This document shows positions 44,743 through 53,437 of a stretch of DNA of 64,000 nucleotides, in pieces (the stretch's first letter is position 1; every line of letters starts with the position of its first letter). The translations under genes were made by a program, and so were the position numbers. This stretch comes from Pseudomonas sp. PDM05 (lineage in GTDB: Bacteria; Pseudomonadota; Gammaproteobacteria; Pseudomonadales; Pseudomonadaceae), in assembly GCF_014851685.1 (NCBI RefSeq), contig NZ_JACVAC010000003.1, positions 62,001 to 126,000 of the forward strand, read 5' to 3'. The notes beneath the pieces are model-generated. The model had not been told where the DNA came from and did no database searches. It worked only from the letters and a program-made list of their open reading frames with translations.

Positions 44743-45708
44743 ATGTCGACGAATCACCACACCTCCCGTCTTTTCGCCATCGCACTCATCGCCCTGTTGC
44801 TGGGTGCCGGCGGCTTCGGCTATTGGCGCTCCCTCCAGGACCGCCTTCCCGAAGGCCTGAGCATGGGCAACGGGCGCCTGGAATCCACCGAAGTGCAGAT
44901 CGCCGCCAAGATCCCCGGGCGCCTGGCCGAGGTGCGCGTGGACGAAGGCGACAAGGTGCTCAAAGGCCAACTGCTCGCACGCATGGACACCCGCACCCTC
45001 GAGGCCCAACGCGCCCAGGCCGAGGCCGAAGTGCTGCGCGCCAAGGAAAACTTCGCCGCCGCCGAGGCCAATGTGCAACTGCGCCAAAGCGAGCAGTTGC
45101 TGGCCAACCAGGAACTCAAGCGTACCCAGGAGCTGTACAAGCGCGGCTTCGCCAGCAGCCAACTGATCGACCAGCAGCAAGCCCGGCAGAACACCGGCAA
45201 CGCGGCGGTGATCGCCGCGCAAGCCCAGGTCAACTCGGTGAAGGCCGCCATCGGTGCGGCCCAGGCCCAAGTCGCCCAGCTCAACAGCGAGATCGACGAC
45301 AGCAGCCTGCGCGCGCCCATCGACGGGATCATCCAACTGCGCCTGGCCGAGCCCGGCGAAGTGCTTGGCGCGGGCGGACGTGTGCTGCTGTTGATCGATC
45401 CGAATGACCAGTACATGAACCTCTACCTGCCCGCCTCCGTCACCGGTCGCCTGACCGTCGGCAGCGACGCGCGCATCCTGCTCGATGCCCTGCCCCAGCA
45501 ACCGCTGCCGGCCAAGATCAGCTTTGTCGCCGCCAAATCCCAGTTCACGCCCAAAGAAGTGGAAACCCGCGACGAGCGCCAGAAACTGGTGTTCCGCGTC
45601 AAACTGCGCCTGACCCAACCCGACGCCGTGCCCCAAGCCAAACCGGGCATGCCCGGCGCCGGTTACGTGCGCACGGCAGACATCGCCTGGCCGGCCAACC
45701 TGCAATGA
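44743..45708 (+). CDS. HlyD-family membrane fusion protein (YhiI-like)
   Basis: A 321-residue periplasmic adaptor with one N-terminal membrane span (about 8-28, LFAIALIALLLGAGGFGYW), a barrel-sandwich domain split by a long coiled coil (about 75-190) and a beta-barrel domain. It links to the RbbA-type transporter next door, as yhiI does in E. coli. The stop overlaps the next start (ATGA). AGGA lies nine bases before the chosen ATG; an ATG six codons earlier is possible. Confidence 0.9.
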   Translation: MSTNHHTSRLFAIALIALLLGAGGFGYWRSLQDRLPEGLSMGNGRLESTEVQIAAKIPGRLAEVRVDEGDKVLKGQLLARMDTRTLEAQRAQAEAEVLRAKENFAAAEANVQLRQSEQLLANQELKRTQELYKRGFASSQLIDQQQARQNTGNAAVIAAQAQVNSVKAAIGAAQAQVAQLNSEIDDSSLRAPIDGIIQLRLAEPGEVLGAGGRVLLLIDPNDQYMNLYLPASVTGRLTVGSDARILLDALPQQPLPAKISFVAAKSQFTPKEVETRDERQKLVFRVKLRLTQPDAVPQAKPGMPGAGYVRTADIAWPANLQ

Positions 45709-48422
45709 CCGGCCTGGCGCTGCACGCCAGCGGGATCAGCCATCGCTACGGCAAACAACAGGCTTTGCTCGACATCGCCTTCAGCCTGCCCGCCGGAACG
45801 CGCTGCGGCTTGATCGGCCCGGACGGCGCAGGCAAGTCGAGCCTGCTGGGGTTGATCGCCGGGGTCAAAAAGCTCCAGGCAGGCCAACTGGAGGTGCTTG
45901 GCGGCTCGATCCAGGACCGGCGCCACCGCAACAGCCTCTACCCGCGCATCGCCTTCATGCCCCAAGGGCTGGGCGGCAACCTGTACCCCGAGCTGTCGAT
46001 CAGCGAAAACATCCGTTTCTTCGCCACGCTGTTCGGCCTGTCCAGAGCCGACTGCGACCAGCGCATGCACAACCTGCTGCTGGCCACCGACCTCGCACGC
46101 TTCGCCGAACGCCCGGCGGGCAAGCTGTCCGGCGGGATGAAGCAGAAGCTCGGCCTGTGCTGCGCGCTGATCCACGACCCGGACCTGCTGATCCTCGACG
46201 AACCCACCACCGGCGTCGATCCGCTGTCGCGCCGACGCTTCTGGGAGCTGGTAGAAACCGTACGCAGCGAGCGCCCGCAGCTGACGTTGCTGGTGGCGAC
46301 GGCCTACATGGAAGAAGCCGAACAATTCGAACATTGCCTGATGCTCGATCGCGGCAAACTGATCGCCGACGGCCTGAGCAGCGAACTGGCCGCCGCCACA
46401 CCCAGTGGCAAACTGGATGAGGCCTTCACCCACTTCCAGGGCGACAGCGCCCACGACAACCAACCGCTGCTGATCCCACCCCGGGAAAGCGCCAACACCG
46501 ACATCGCCATCGAAGCCCACGACTTGACCCTGCGTTTCGGTGATTTCACCGCAGTGAACAAGGTCAGCTTCGCCATCGGCCGTGGCGAGATTTTCGGCTT
46601 CCTCGGTTCCAACGGTTGCGGCAAGACCACCACCATGAAGGTGCTGACCGGGCTGATGCCGGCCACCGAAGGCAGCGCGAAGTTGCTGGGCAACCCGGTG
46701 AATGCCAAGGACCTGGCCACCCGCAAGCGCGTGGGGTTCATGTCGCAGAGTTTCTCGCTGTATGGCGAACTCAGCGTGCGCCAGAACCTGGTACTGCACG
46801 CGCAGTTGTTCGACCTGAACCCGGCCGAGAGCGGGCCGCGGATCGACGAGTTGATCCAGCGTTTCGACCTCGGTGATGTCGCCGAGCAACCCTCCGGCGA
46901 ATTGCCCCTGGGCCTGCGCCAGCGCCTGTCATTGGCGGTGGCGGTGCTGCATCGCCCGGAAGTGCTGATCCTCGACGAGCCGACCTCGGGCGTCGATCCG
47001 GCGGCGCGGGATGACTTCTGGCGGCTGCTGATCGAGTTGTCCCGCGAACAGGGCGTGACCATCTTTCTGTCCACCCACTTTATGAACGAAGCCCAGCGCT
47101 GCGACCGCATTTCCTTGATGCACGCGGGTAAGGTGCTGGCCTGCGACACGCCGCACGCGCTGCAACAGCAGTTCCACGGCGACACCCTCGAAGCCGCCTT
47201 CGTCACCTGCCTGGAACAGGCCCAGGGCGAACCCGAACCGACTGCGCCCACCGCCACGGTCAGCGAAACCGCGGCGCCGCCGGTGAGCAAGCGCGGTTTC
47301 AGCCTGGCGCGCCTGTTGGCCGTGGCCAGCCGCGAAGGCAAGGAACTGCTGCGCGACAAGGTGCGCATGGCCTTCGCCCTGCTCGGCGCGATGTTCATGA
47401 TGGTGATCTTCGGCTACGGCATTTCCCTGGATGTGGAAAACCTCGCCTTCGCCGTCTATGACCAAGACCAGACCCCGCAGAGTCGCGCCTACCTGGAGGC
47501 GTTCCGCAGCTCGCGGTACTTCGAGGAGCAGCCGGCGATTCAGGATTCGGGCGAACTGCACCGACGCCTGCAACGCTCGGAAATCAAACTGGCCCTGGAG
47601 ATCCCCCCCGGTTTTGGCCGCGACCTCTACGCCGGTCGCCAACCCACCGTGGCCGCCTGGCTCGACGGCGGCATGCCGTTTCGTGCGGAAACCAGCCGCA
47701 ACTATGTAGAAGCCGTGCACCAGGCCAACCTCCAGCAACTGGGCGAACTGAGCAGCCGGCCACAAAACACCTCGGCAGCGGCCAAACTGGAAACGCGCTT
47801 TCGCTATAACCAGGACGTGGTCAGCGTAAACGCCATCGGCCCCGGCGTAATGGCGCTGATCCTGGCGTTTATTCCGGCGATGCTCACCGCCCTCGGCATC
47901 GTGCGTGAAAAGGAGCTGGGCTCGATCACCAACTTCTACGCCACGCCGCTCACACGCCTGGAGTTCCTGCTGGGCAAACAGGCGCCGTACCTGGCCGTCA
48001 GCCTGATCAACCTGGCGCTGCTGGTGGCGATGAACCGCTGGCTGTTCGGCGTGCCATTCAAGGGCAGCGGCCTGACGTTGGCGTTCGGCGGCCTGCTGTA
48101 TGTGCTGGCCACCACCGGCATGGGCCTGCTGATTTCCGCGTTCACCCGCACCCAGATCGCCGCGATCCTCGGCACCATGATCATCACCAGCCTGCCGACC
48201 ATCCAGTTTTCCGGGCTGATCGTGCCGCGTTCGTCCCTGGAAGGCGCCGCCGCGCTGATGGGCATGCTGTTTCCGGCGGGGCACTTCCTCGACATTGCGG
48301 TAGGCACCTTTACCAAGGCCCTGGACCTGCGCCAGCTGTGGCCGCAGTGCCTGGCGCTGTTCGGGTTTTTCGTCGGGTTCACCGGGTTGAGCCTGATCAT
48401 GCTCAAGAAGCAGGAGGCCTGA
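45705..48422 (+). CDS. rbbA: RbbA-type protein: two ABC ATPase domains fused to an ABC-2 permease domain
   Basis: A 905-residue protein (E. coli RbbA 911). ATPase domain 1 (about 1-230): Walker A GPDGAGKSS, LSGGMKQKLGLC, LLILDEPTTGVDP. Domain 2 (about 270-500): Walker A GSNGCGKTT, LPLGLRQRLSLA, LILDEPTSGVDP. The C-terminal part (about 530-905) has a large extracytoplasmic loop and about five spans of the ABC-2 type. RbbA is ribosome-associated in E. coli, but the adaptor and permease partners also suggest export. Its second signature motif, LPLGLRQ, deviates from LSGGQ as expected for this family. Confidence 0.9.
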   Translation: MTGLALHASGISHRYGKQQALLDIAFSLPAGTRCGLIGPDGAGKSSLLGLIAGVKKLQAGQLEVLGGSIQDRRHRNSLYPRIAFMPQGLGGNLYPELSISENIRFFATLFGLSRADCDQRMHNLLLATDLARFAERPAGKLSGGMKQKLGLCCALIHDPDLLILDEPTTGVDPLSRRRFWELVETVRSERPQLTLLVATAYMEEAEQFEHCLMLDRGKLIADGLSSELAAATPSGKLDEAFTHFQGDSAHDNQPLLIPPRESANTDIAIEAHDLTLRFGDFTAVNKVSFAIGRGEIFGFLGSNGCGKTTTMKVLTGLMPATEGSAKLLGNPVNAKDLATRKRVGFMSQSFSLYGELSVRQNLVLHAQLFDLNPAESGPRIDELIQRFDLGDVAEQPSGELPLGLRQRLSLAVAVLHRPEVLILDEPTSGVDPAARDDFWRLLIELSREQGVTIFLSTHFMNEAQRCDRISLMHAGKVLACDTPHALQQQFHGDTLEAAFVTCLEQAQGEPEPTAPTATVSETAAPPVSKRGFSLARLLAVASREGKELLRDKVRMAFALLGAMFMMVIFGYGISLDVENLAFAVYDQDQTPQSRAYLEAFRSSRYFEEQPAIQDSGELHRRLQRSEIKLALEIPPGFGRDLYAGRQPTVAAWLDGGMPFRAETSRNYVEAVHQANLQQLGELSSRPQNTSAAAKLETRFRYNQDVVSVNAIGPGVMALILAFIPAMLTALGIVREKELGSITNFYATPLTRLEFLLGKQAPYLAVSLINLALLVAMNRWLFGVPFKGSGLTLAFGGLLYVLATTGMGLLISAFTRTQIAAILGTMIITSLPTIQFSGLIVPRSSLEGAAALMGMLFPAGHFLDIAVGTFTKALDLRQLWPQCLALFGFFVGFTGLSLIMLKKQEA

Positions 48423-49540
48423 TGCACAAGTTCGCGCACATCCTGCGCCTGGGTCTGAAGGAACTCACCAGCCTGCGCCACGACAGCGTCTTGCTGCTGT
48501 TCCTGTTCTACGCCTTCACCGTAGCCATCTATATGCCCGCCGCCGGTTCGGTGATTGGCGTACACAACGCCAGTGTGGCGTTTGTCGATGAAGACCACAG
48601 CACGCTCTCGCGGCAGATGGCCGAAGCGCTGCAGCCACCCGAGTTTCAAGCGCCTGTGCCATTAGCCTATGACCAGTTGGACAAGGTCATGGACAGCGGC
48701 GCGTATACCTTCGTCATCAATGTGCCGGCGAATTTCCAGGCCGACCTGCTGGCCGGTCGCCAACCCGACGTGCAGGTGAATGTGGACGCCACGGCAATGA
48801 GCCAGGCGTTTATGGGCGCAGGCTACATCGGGCGGATTTTCCAGCGTGAGCTGCTGGCCTATAGCGGGCAGACCGCCGCCGCGAGCAACACGCCGGCCCT
48901 GCTGACCACCCGCGCGCTGTTCAACACCAACCTGGAAGGCGGCTGGTTTCTGGCGGTGATCCAGATCGTCAACAACATCACCATCCTCGCCGTCGTGCTC
49001 ACCGGCACTGCGCTGCTGCGGGAACGCGAGCACGGCACCCTCGACCATTTGCTGGTGCTGCCACTGACCGCGCTGGAAATCATGCTGGCAAAAATCTGGA
49101 GCAACATGCTGGTGGTGGTGTTGTGCACCTGGGTGTCGCTGGAGGTGGTGGTCAAGGGTTTGCTCGGCGTACCGCTGGCGGGGTCGCTGGGGTTGTTCCT
49201 GTTTGTCACGGCGCTGTATCTGTTTGCCAGCACCGCACTGGGGATCTTTCTCGCCACACTGGCCCGTTCGACGCCGCAATTTGGCTTGCTGGCGATTCCG
49301 GTGATTATCCCGATGCTGTTGTTGTCCGGCGGCAGTACGCCGTTGGACAGCATGCCCGAGTGGTTGCAGTGGGTGATGCAGGCGTCGCCCTCGACGCATT
49401 TTGTGAGCCTGAGCGCGGCGATTCTGTTTCGGGATGCGGGGGTGGCTGTGGTGTGGCCGGATTTGCTGGCGCTGGCGGGGATCGGGTTGGTGTTTTTTGC
49501 GGTGGCGTTGGGGCGGTTCAGGAAGAGTTTGGCGTCCTGA
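48422..49540 (+). CDS. ABC-2 type permease (YhhJ-like)
   Basis: A 372-residue membrane protein with an N-terminal span, a large periplasmic loop (about 50-170; NASVAFVDEDHSTLSRQMAE) and five C-terminal spans. The start (TGATG) overlaps the rbbA stop, showing tight coupling. It completes the yhiI-rbbA-yhhJ-type set of adaptor, ATPase/permease and permease. The substrate is unknown. A rapid drop in GC-rich codon quality in the last 30 codons (many GGN) appears but the frame stays open. Confidence 0.9.
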   Translation: MHKFAHILRLGLKELTSLRHDSVLLLFLFYAFTVAIYMPAAGSVIGVHNASVAFVDEDHSTLSRQMAEALQPPEFQAPVPLAYDQLDKVMDSGAYTFVINVPANFQADLLAGRQPDVQVNVDATAMSQAFMGAGYIGRIFQRELLAYSGQTAAASNTPALLTTRALFNTNLEGGWFLAVIQIVNNITILAVVLTGTALLREREHGTLDHLLVLPLTALEIMLAKIWSNMLVVVLCTWVSLEVVVKGLLGVPLAGSLGLFLFVTALYLFASTALGIFLATLARSTPQFGLLAIPVIIPMLLLSGGSTPLDSMPEWLQWVMQASPSTHFVSLSAAILFRDAGVAVVWPDLLALAGIGLVFFAVALGRFRKSLAS

Positions 49541-49558
49541 GGTGACTGTCAGGGCCTC

Positions 49559-49640
49559 TTCGCGAGCAAGCCCGCTCCCACATCCGACCGCATTCTCATG
49601 TTGAAACGCGGTCAACTGTGGGAGCGGGCTTGCTCGCGAA
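49559..49640. repeat. REP-type inverted repeat, class A
   Basis: TTCGCGAGCAAGCCCGCTCC then CACA at the left (49559-49582), and TGTGGGAGCGGGCTTGCTCG at 49617, ending CGAA at 49640. A short inner GACCGC/GCGGTC pair extends the stem. It lies between the convergent permease and FliL-like genes. Confidence 0.92.
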
Positions 49641-49658
49641 TGGCGCGAAGCGCCCGGG

Positions 49659-50066
49659 TTACTGAATGATCAGGTTGTTGAACAACAGATCTTCCACCAC
49701 TGGCTTGCCCGTCTCATCGTTCATCACTTGCTGAGTCTGCTTCAACGCTTCCTGGCGCAGTTTCTCTTTGCCTTCGACGGTGCTCATGGTCTCGTTGGTC
49801 TGCTGGGTGAACAGCGCCACCAGTTGGTTACGGATCAACGCATCGTTGGCTTTGACCGCCGCGGCCGCCTCGGTGCCGGTCACGCGCAGGGCGATGTCGG
49901 CCTTGTACACCTTCAGCTTGGCGGTGCCGTCCAGGCCATAGTTGCCGACGAACGGTGGCGTCAGGCTGATATAGCTGACTTTCGGCGCCTCGCCTTCTTT
50001 CGCTTCCTGGGCCTGGGCTGCCATCGGCAAGGTCAGGGCCAGCATCAACAGGATCCACGCTTTCAC
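49659..50066 (-). CDS. FliL-like secreted or membrane-anchored protein
   Basis: A 135-residue protein with a signal-like N-terminus (MKAWILLMLALTLPMAAQAQ) and a FliL-type domain: YISLTPPFVGNYGLDGTAKL then DALIRNQLVALFTQQTNETM. FliL proteins sit around the flagellar stator, but this copy is not in a flagellar cluster, so it may act elsewhere in the envelope. The start is GTG at 50066, with GAGGA eight bases upstream. The N-terminal span probably anchors or exports it. Confidence 0.82.
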   Translation of the reverse strand: MKAWILLMLALTLPMAAQAQEAKEGEAPKVSYISLTPPFVGNYGLDGTAKLKVYKADIALRVTGTEAAAAVKANDALIRNQLVALFTQQTNETMSTVEGKEKLRQEALKQTQQVMNDETGKPVVEDLLFNNLIIQ

Positions 50067-50216
50067 AGTTCATTCCTCACATTCGGTTGCGCGCTAGCAT
50101 AACGCTAGCAACGCTCAGCACAAGCTTATGGCGACGTATCAGGCACGAGCATGCTCGTTGACCCCCAGACGCACCCTTCTACACTTATCGGCCACGACGC
50201 CCAAAGGAATAGTCCG

Positions 50217-51194
50217 ATGAAAGCTGTGCTGTGCAAAGCCTTCGGCCCTGCCGAAACCCTGGTGCTGGAAGATGTCGCAAGCCCAGCGATCAAGAACAAC
50301 GAGATCCTGCTGGACGTGCATGCTGCCGGGGTCAACTTCCCGGACACCTTGATCATCGAGGGCAAGTACCAGTTCAAGCCGCCCTTTCCGTTCTCGCCGG
50401 GTGGCGAAGCGGCAGGTGTGGTCAGTGAAGTCGGCGAGAAGGTCAACCACCTGAAGGTCGGCGACCGGGTCATGGCCCTGACCGGCTGGGGCAGCTTTGC
50501 CGAGCAGGTCGCGGTGCCGGGCTACAACGTGCTGCCGATCCCGCCGAGCATGGACTTCAACACCGCCGCCGCCTTCAGCATGACCTACGGCACCTCGATG
50601 CACGCGCTCAAACAGCGCGGTCACCTGCAACCCGGGGAAACCCTGCTGGTACTCGGCGCCTCCGGTGGCGTGGGCCTGGCGGCGGTGGAAATCGGCAAGG
50701 CCATGGGCGCCCGTGTGATCGCGGCGGCCAGCAGCGCCGACAAACTCGCGGTGGCAAAAGCCGCCGGTGCCGATGAGTTGATCAACTACAGCGAAACCAG
50801 CCTGAAGGATGAGATCAAGCGCCTCACCGACGGCAACGGCGCGGATGTGATCTACGACCCGGTGGGTGGCGACCTGTTTGACCAGGCCATCCGCAGCATC
50901 GCCTGGAACGGCCGCTTGCTGGTGGTGGGGTTTGCCAGCGGGCGCATCCCGGAGCTGCCGGTGAACCTGGCGCTGCTCAAGGGCGCGGCGGTGGTCGGGG
51001 TGTTCTGGGGCTCGTTCGCCCAGCGCCAGCCGCAAGACAATGCCGCGAATTTCCAGCAGCTGTTCACTTGGTATGGCGAGGGCAAGTTGAAGCCGTTGGT
51101 GTCGCAGGTGTATCCGCTGGAACAGGCGGCACAGGCGATCAATGACCTGGGGCAGCGTCGGGCTGTCGGGAAAGTCGTCGTCCAAACCCGCTAA
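50217..51194 (+). CDS. Zinc-independent NADPH:quinone oxidoreductase family protein
   Basis: A 325-residue MDR-superfamily enzyme of the quinone oxidoreductase type: it lacks the zinc ligands of alcohol dehydrogenases and has VLGASGGVGLAAVEIGKAMG (about 144-163) for NADPH binding. The GVNFPDTLIIEGKYQFKPPF segment is typical of this subgroup. The ATG at 50217 follows AAAGGAA; the frame to 50151 is leader. The physiological substrate (quinone, enone) is unknown. Confidence 0.9.
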   Translation: MKAVLCKAFGPAETLVLEDVASPAIKNNEILLDVHAAGVNFPDTLIIEGKYQFKPPFPFSPGGEAAGVVSEVGEKVNHLKVGDRVMALTGWGSFAEQVAVPGYNVLPIPPSMDFNTAAAFSMTYGTSMHALKQRGHLQPGETLLVLGASGGVGLAAVEIGKAMGARVIAAASSADKLAVAKAAGADELINYSETSLKDEIKRLTDGNGADVIYDPVGGDLFDQAIRSIAWNGRLLVVGFASGRIPELPVNLALLKGAAVVGVFWGSFAQRQPQDNAANFQQLFTWYGEGKLKPLVSQVYPLEQAAQAINDLGQRRAVGKVVVQTR

Positions 51195-51215
51195 CCCACT
51201 TGAAATGCAGTTGAA

Positions 51216-51239
51216 TGTGGGAGCGGGCTTGCTCCCACA
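51216..51239. repeat. Short REP-derived hairpin
   Basis: TGTGGGAGC, GGGCTT, GCTCCCACA: a perfect 9-bp stem. It looks like a class A element in which the inner region is deleted, and lies 21 bp after the oxidoreductase stop, where it could act as its terminator. Confidence 0.8.
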
Positions 51240-51297
51240 TTTGGATCTCCAGTGTCCTGCGAGACCCCATCCCGACCCACACTTATCCATTCGCGAC

Positions 51298-51315
51298 ATG
51301 TTCGTAAGAGAACAT
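51298..51315 (+). promoter_or_regulatory. GlpR-type operator 1 upstream of glpT
   Basis: ATGTTC, GTAAGA, GAACAT: a perfect palindrome that closely follows the known GlpR half-site ATGTTCG. It lies 109-126 bp before the glpT start. Confidence 0.72.
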
Positions 51316-51360
51316 CCACTGACGCTCATTTCCTGTGTTTGCAGATAAGAGGCGATGCTA

Positions 51361-51376
51361 TTTTCGGTAACGAAAC
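51361..51376 (+). promoter_or_regulatory. GlpR-type operator 2 upstream of glpT
   Basis: TTTTCG, GTAA, CGAAAC: near-palindromic, sharing TTCG/CGAA with operator 1. It is 48-63 bp before the glpT ATG, over or just after the likely promoter. Confidence 0.6.
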
Positions 51377-51423
51377 TGTAACATTCGCATCCGCAGTCAA
51401 AACAAGAAATTTGGAGCTCTTGA

Positions 51424-52761
51424 ATGTTTGCTTTCTTTCGTCCTGCCGCACACCAGGCGCCCCTGCCTGAAGAAAAAATAGACAGCACCTACCGACGCCT
51501 GCGCTGGCAGATCTTCGCCGGTATTTTCTTTGGTTACGCCGGCTACTACCTGCTGCGTAAAAACTTCTCCCTGGCCATGCCGTACTTGATCGACGAGGGT
51601 TACACCCGCGGCGAACTGGGCCTGGCGATGTCTGCCATCGCGATTGCCTACGGCCTGTCCAAGTTCCTCATGGGCCTGGTGTCCGACCGCTCCAACCCGC
51701 GTTACTTCCTGCCCTTCGGCCTGCTGGTTTCAGCGGGTGTGATGTTCATTTTCGGTTTCGCACCTTGGGCGACGTCCAGCGTGACCATGATGTTCATTTT
51801 GCTGTTCATCAACGGCTGGGCCCAGGGCATGGGCTGGCCGCCAAGTGGCCGGACCATGGTGCACTGGTGGTCGCAGAAGGAGCGCGGCGGCGTGGTTTCC
51901 GTGTGGAACGTGGCGCATAACGTCGGCGGCGGCCTGATCGGCCCGCTGTTCCTGCTTGGCATGGCCTGGTTCAACGACTGGCACGCGGCGTTCTACGTAC
52001 CGGCCACCGTGGCCCTGCTGGTGGCGGCGTTTGCCTTCATCACCATGCGCGATACCCCGCAATCGGTCGGCCTGCCGCCAATCGAGAAGTACAAGAACGA
52101 CTACCCGGAAGGCTACGACGCCAGCCACGAAGACGAATTCAGCGCCAAGGAAATCTTCGTCAAGTACGTGCTGCGCAACAAAATGCTCTGGTACATCGCC
52201 TTCGCCAACGTGTTCGTCTACCTGCTGCGCTACGGCGTGCTGGACTGGGCGCCGACGTACCTCAAGGAAGCCAAGCATTTCACCGTCGACAAGTCGTCGT
52301 GGGCGTACTTCTTCTACGAGTGGGCCGGTATTCCGGGCACGCTGCTGTGCGGCTGGATGTCGGACAAGATCTTCCGTGGCAACCGTGGCCTGACCGGCAT
52401 CGTGTTCATGGCGCTGGTGACGGTGGCGACCCTGGTTTACTGGCTCAACCCGCCGGGCAACCCGATGATCGACATGATCGCGCTGTTCTCCATCGGCTTC
52501 CTGATCTACGGCCCGGTGATGCTGATCGGCCTGCAGGCGCTGGAACTGGCACCGAAGAAAGCTGCCGGTACAGCGGCGGGTTTCACCGGCCTGTTCGGTT
52601 ACCTGGGCGGTTCGGTGGCGGCGAGCGCGGCCATGGGCTACACCGTGGACCACTTCGGCTGGGACGGTGGTTTCGTGCTGCTGATCGGCGCGTGCGTGTT
52701 GGCGATTGCGTTCCTGATCCCCACGCTGTGGCACACCAACAGCGTCAGTTCGGCGCGTTAA
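51424..52761 (+). CDS. glpT: Glycerol-3-phosphate transporter GlpT
   Basis: A 445-residue major facilitator protein with 12 spans. The two phosphate-binding arginines of GlpT/UhpT are present: R in [13 protein letters not shown] (about 43) and R in [33 protein letters not shown] and GAFLFIYGPVM-like stretches fit GlpT. It exchanges glycerol-3-phosphate for inorganic phosphate across the inner membrane and is the usual entry route of fosfomycin. Two GlpR-like operators precede it, so it should be induced by glycerol-3-phosphate. It stands alone, away from other glp genes. Confidence 0.93.
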   Translation: MFAFFRPAAHQAPLPEEKIDSTYRRLRWQIFAGIFFGYAGYYLLRKNFSLAMPYLIDEGYTRGELGLAMSAIAIAYGLSKFLMGLVSDRSNPRYFLPFGLLVSAGVMFIFGFAPWATSSVTMMFILLFINGWAQGMGWPPSGRTMVHWWSQKERGGVVSVWNVAHNVGGGLIGPLFLLGMAWFNDWHAAFYVPATVALLVAAFAFITMRDTPQSVGLPPIEKYKNDYPEGYDASHEDEFSAKEIFVKYVLRNKMLWYIAFANVFVYLLRYGVLDWAPTYLKEAKHFTVDKSSWAYFFYEWAGIPGTLLCGWMSDKIFRGNRGLTGIVFMALVTVATLVYWLNPPGNPMIDMIALFSIGFLIYGPVMLIGLQALELAPKKAAGTAAGFTGLFGYLGGSVAASAAMGYTVDHFGWDGGFVLLIGACVLAIAFLIPTLWHTNSVSSAR

Positions 52762-53411
52762 CCGCCTGAACACCCCTTCGCACAACGCTTGAGCCGCGCC
52801 TCCAGGTTTTTATCTGGCATGGCGTGGCTACGCAGGGCGTGGACGGTCTGCTCGACATAATCGCGCGTAGTGCCGTAACGCCCGCAAGCGCTTTCCAACA
52901 CGTGGTTCAGGATGGCGTCGGGAAGATTGCCCGCGTAGCTGGGCAAGTGCCGCTCCAACACAAACCCCAAAGCCTGCACCCGACTGCCATCTTCAAGACG
53001 GCAACTGAGCCAGTGTGGCCGATACGAGGGGTAAGGCATTTCGCGGCACCACAGCGCGTAGAGCGAGGCTTCCAGCTGGTCTTCCGGCAAGCGGTAGGCA
53101 AACCCGCTGCATGAGCCGCCACGATCCAGGCCAAAGACCAACCCCGGCAATTCCGGTGTCCCCCGGTGTTCGTGGGACCACAGGTACAGGCCACGGTGAT
53201 AACCGTGGACCCGCGCCCGCACGCGTTGGGTGGATGAGCATTCAGGACGCCAGATCAACGAGCCGTAAGCGAACAGCCAGACCGGCCCACCCTTGTGCCG
53301 GCCCATGGTCGCCTGCATCGAACTCATCAACTGCTCGTGAGTGAGTTGCGGCCCCAGATCGAGCCGCGGAGGGTAAGCCAATTGCATAAGATCGGATTCA
53401 ATAACGGTCAT
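52758..53411 (-). CDS. Gamma-glutamylcyclotransferase, ChaC-like
   Basis: A 217-residue protein of the ChaC family with the signature [14 protein letters not shown] (about 44-57) that forms the substrate cavity, and [16 protein letters not shown]. Family members degrade glutathione to 5-oxoproline and Cys-Gly. The catalytic glutamate is probably E in the [14 protein letters not shown] region. Ribosome-site spacing at the ATG (53411) is poor: AGGAG is 16 bases away, so a start at the inner ATG (53387) is possible. It overlaps the glpT stop by four bases on the opposite strand. Confidence 0.88.
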   Translation of the reverse strand: MTVIESDLMQLAYPPRLDLGPQLTHEQLMSSMQATMGRHKGGPVWLFAYGSLIWRPECSSTQRVRARVHGYHRGLYLWSHEHRGTPELPGLVFGLDRGGSCSGFAYRLPEDQLEASLYALWCREMPYPSYRPHWLSCRLEDGSRVQALGFVLERHLPSYAGNLPDAILNHVLESACGRYGTTRDYVEQTVHALRSHAMPDKNLEARLKRCAKGCSGG

Positions 53412-53437
53412 GGCAGATCGCTTAGGTCTCCTGTGTG

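Noticed and set aside
48338-48421. Longer N-terminus for the YhhJ-like permease
   Set aside because: The extension lies entirely in the rbbA frame region; the ATG overlapping the rbbA stop is the natural coupled start.
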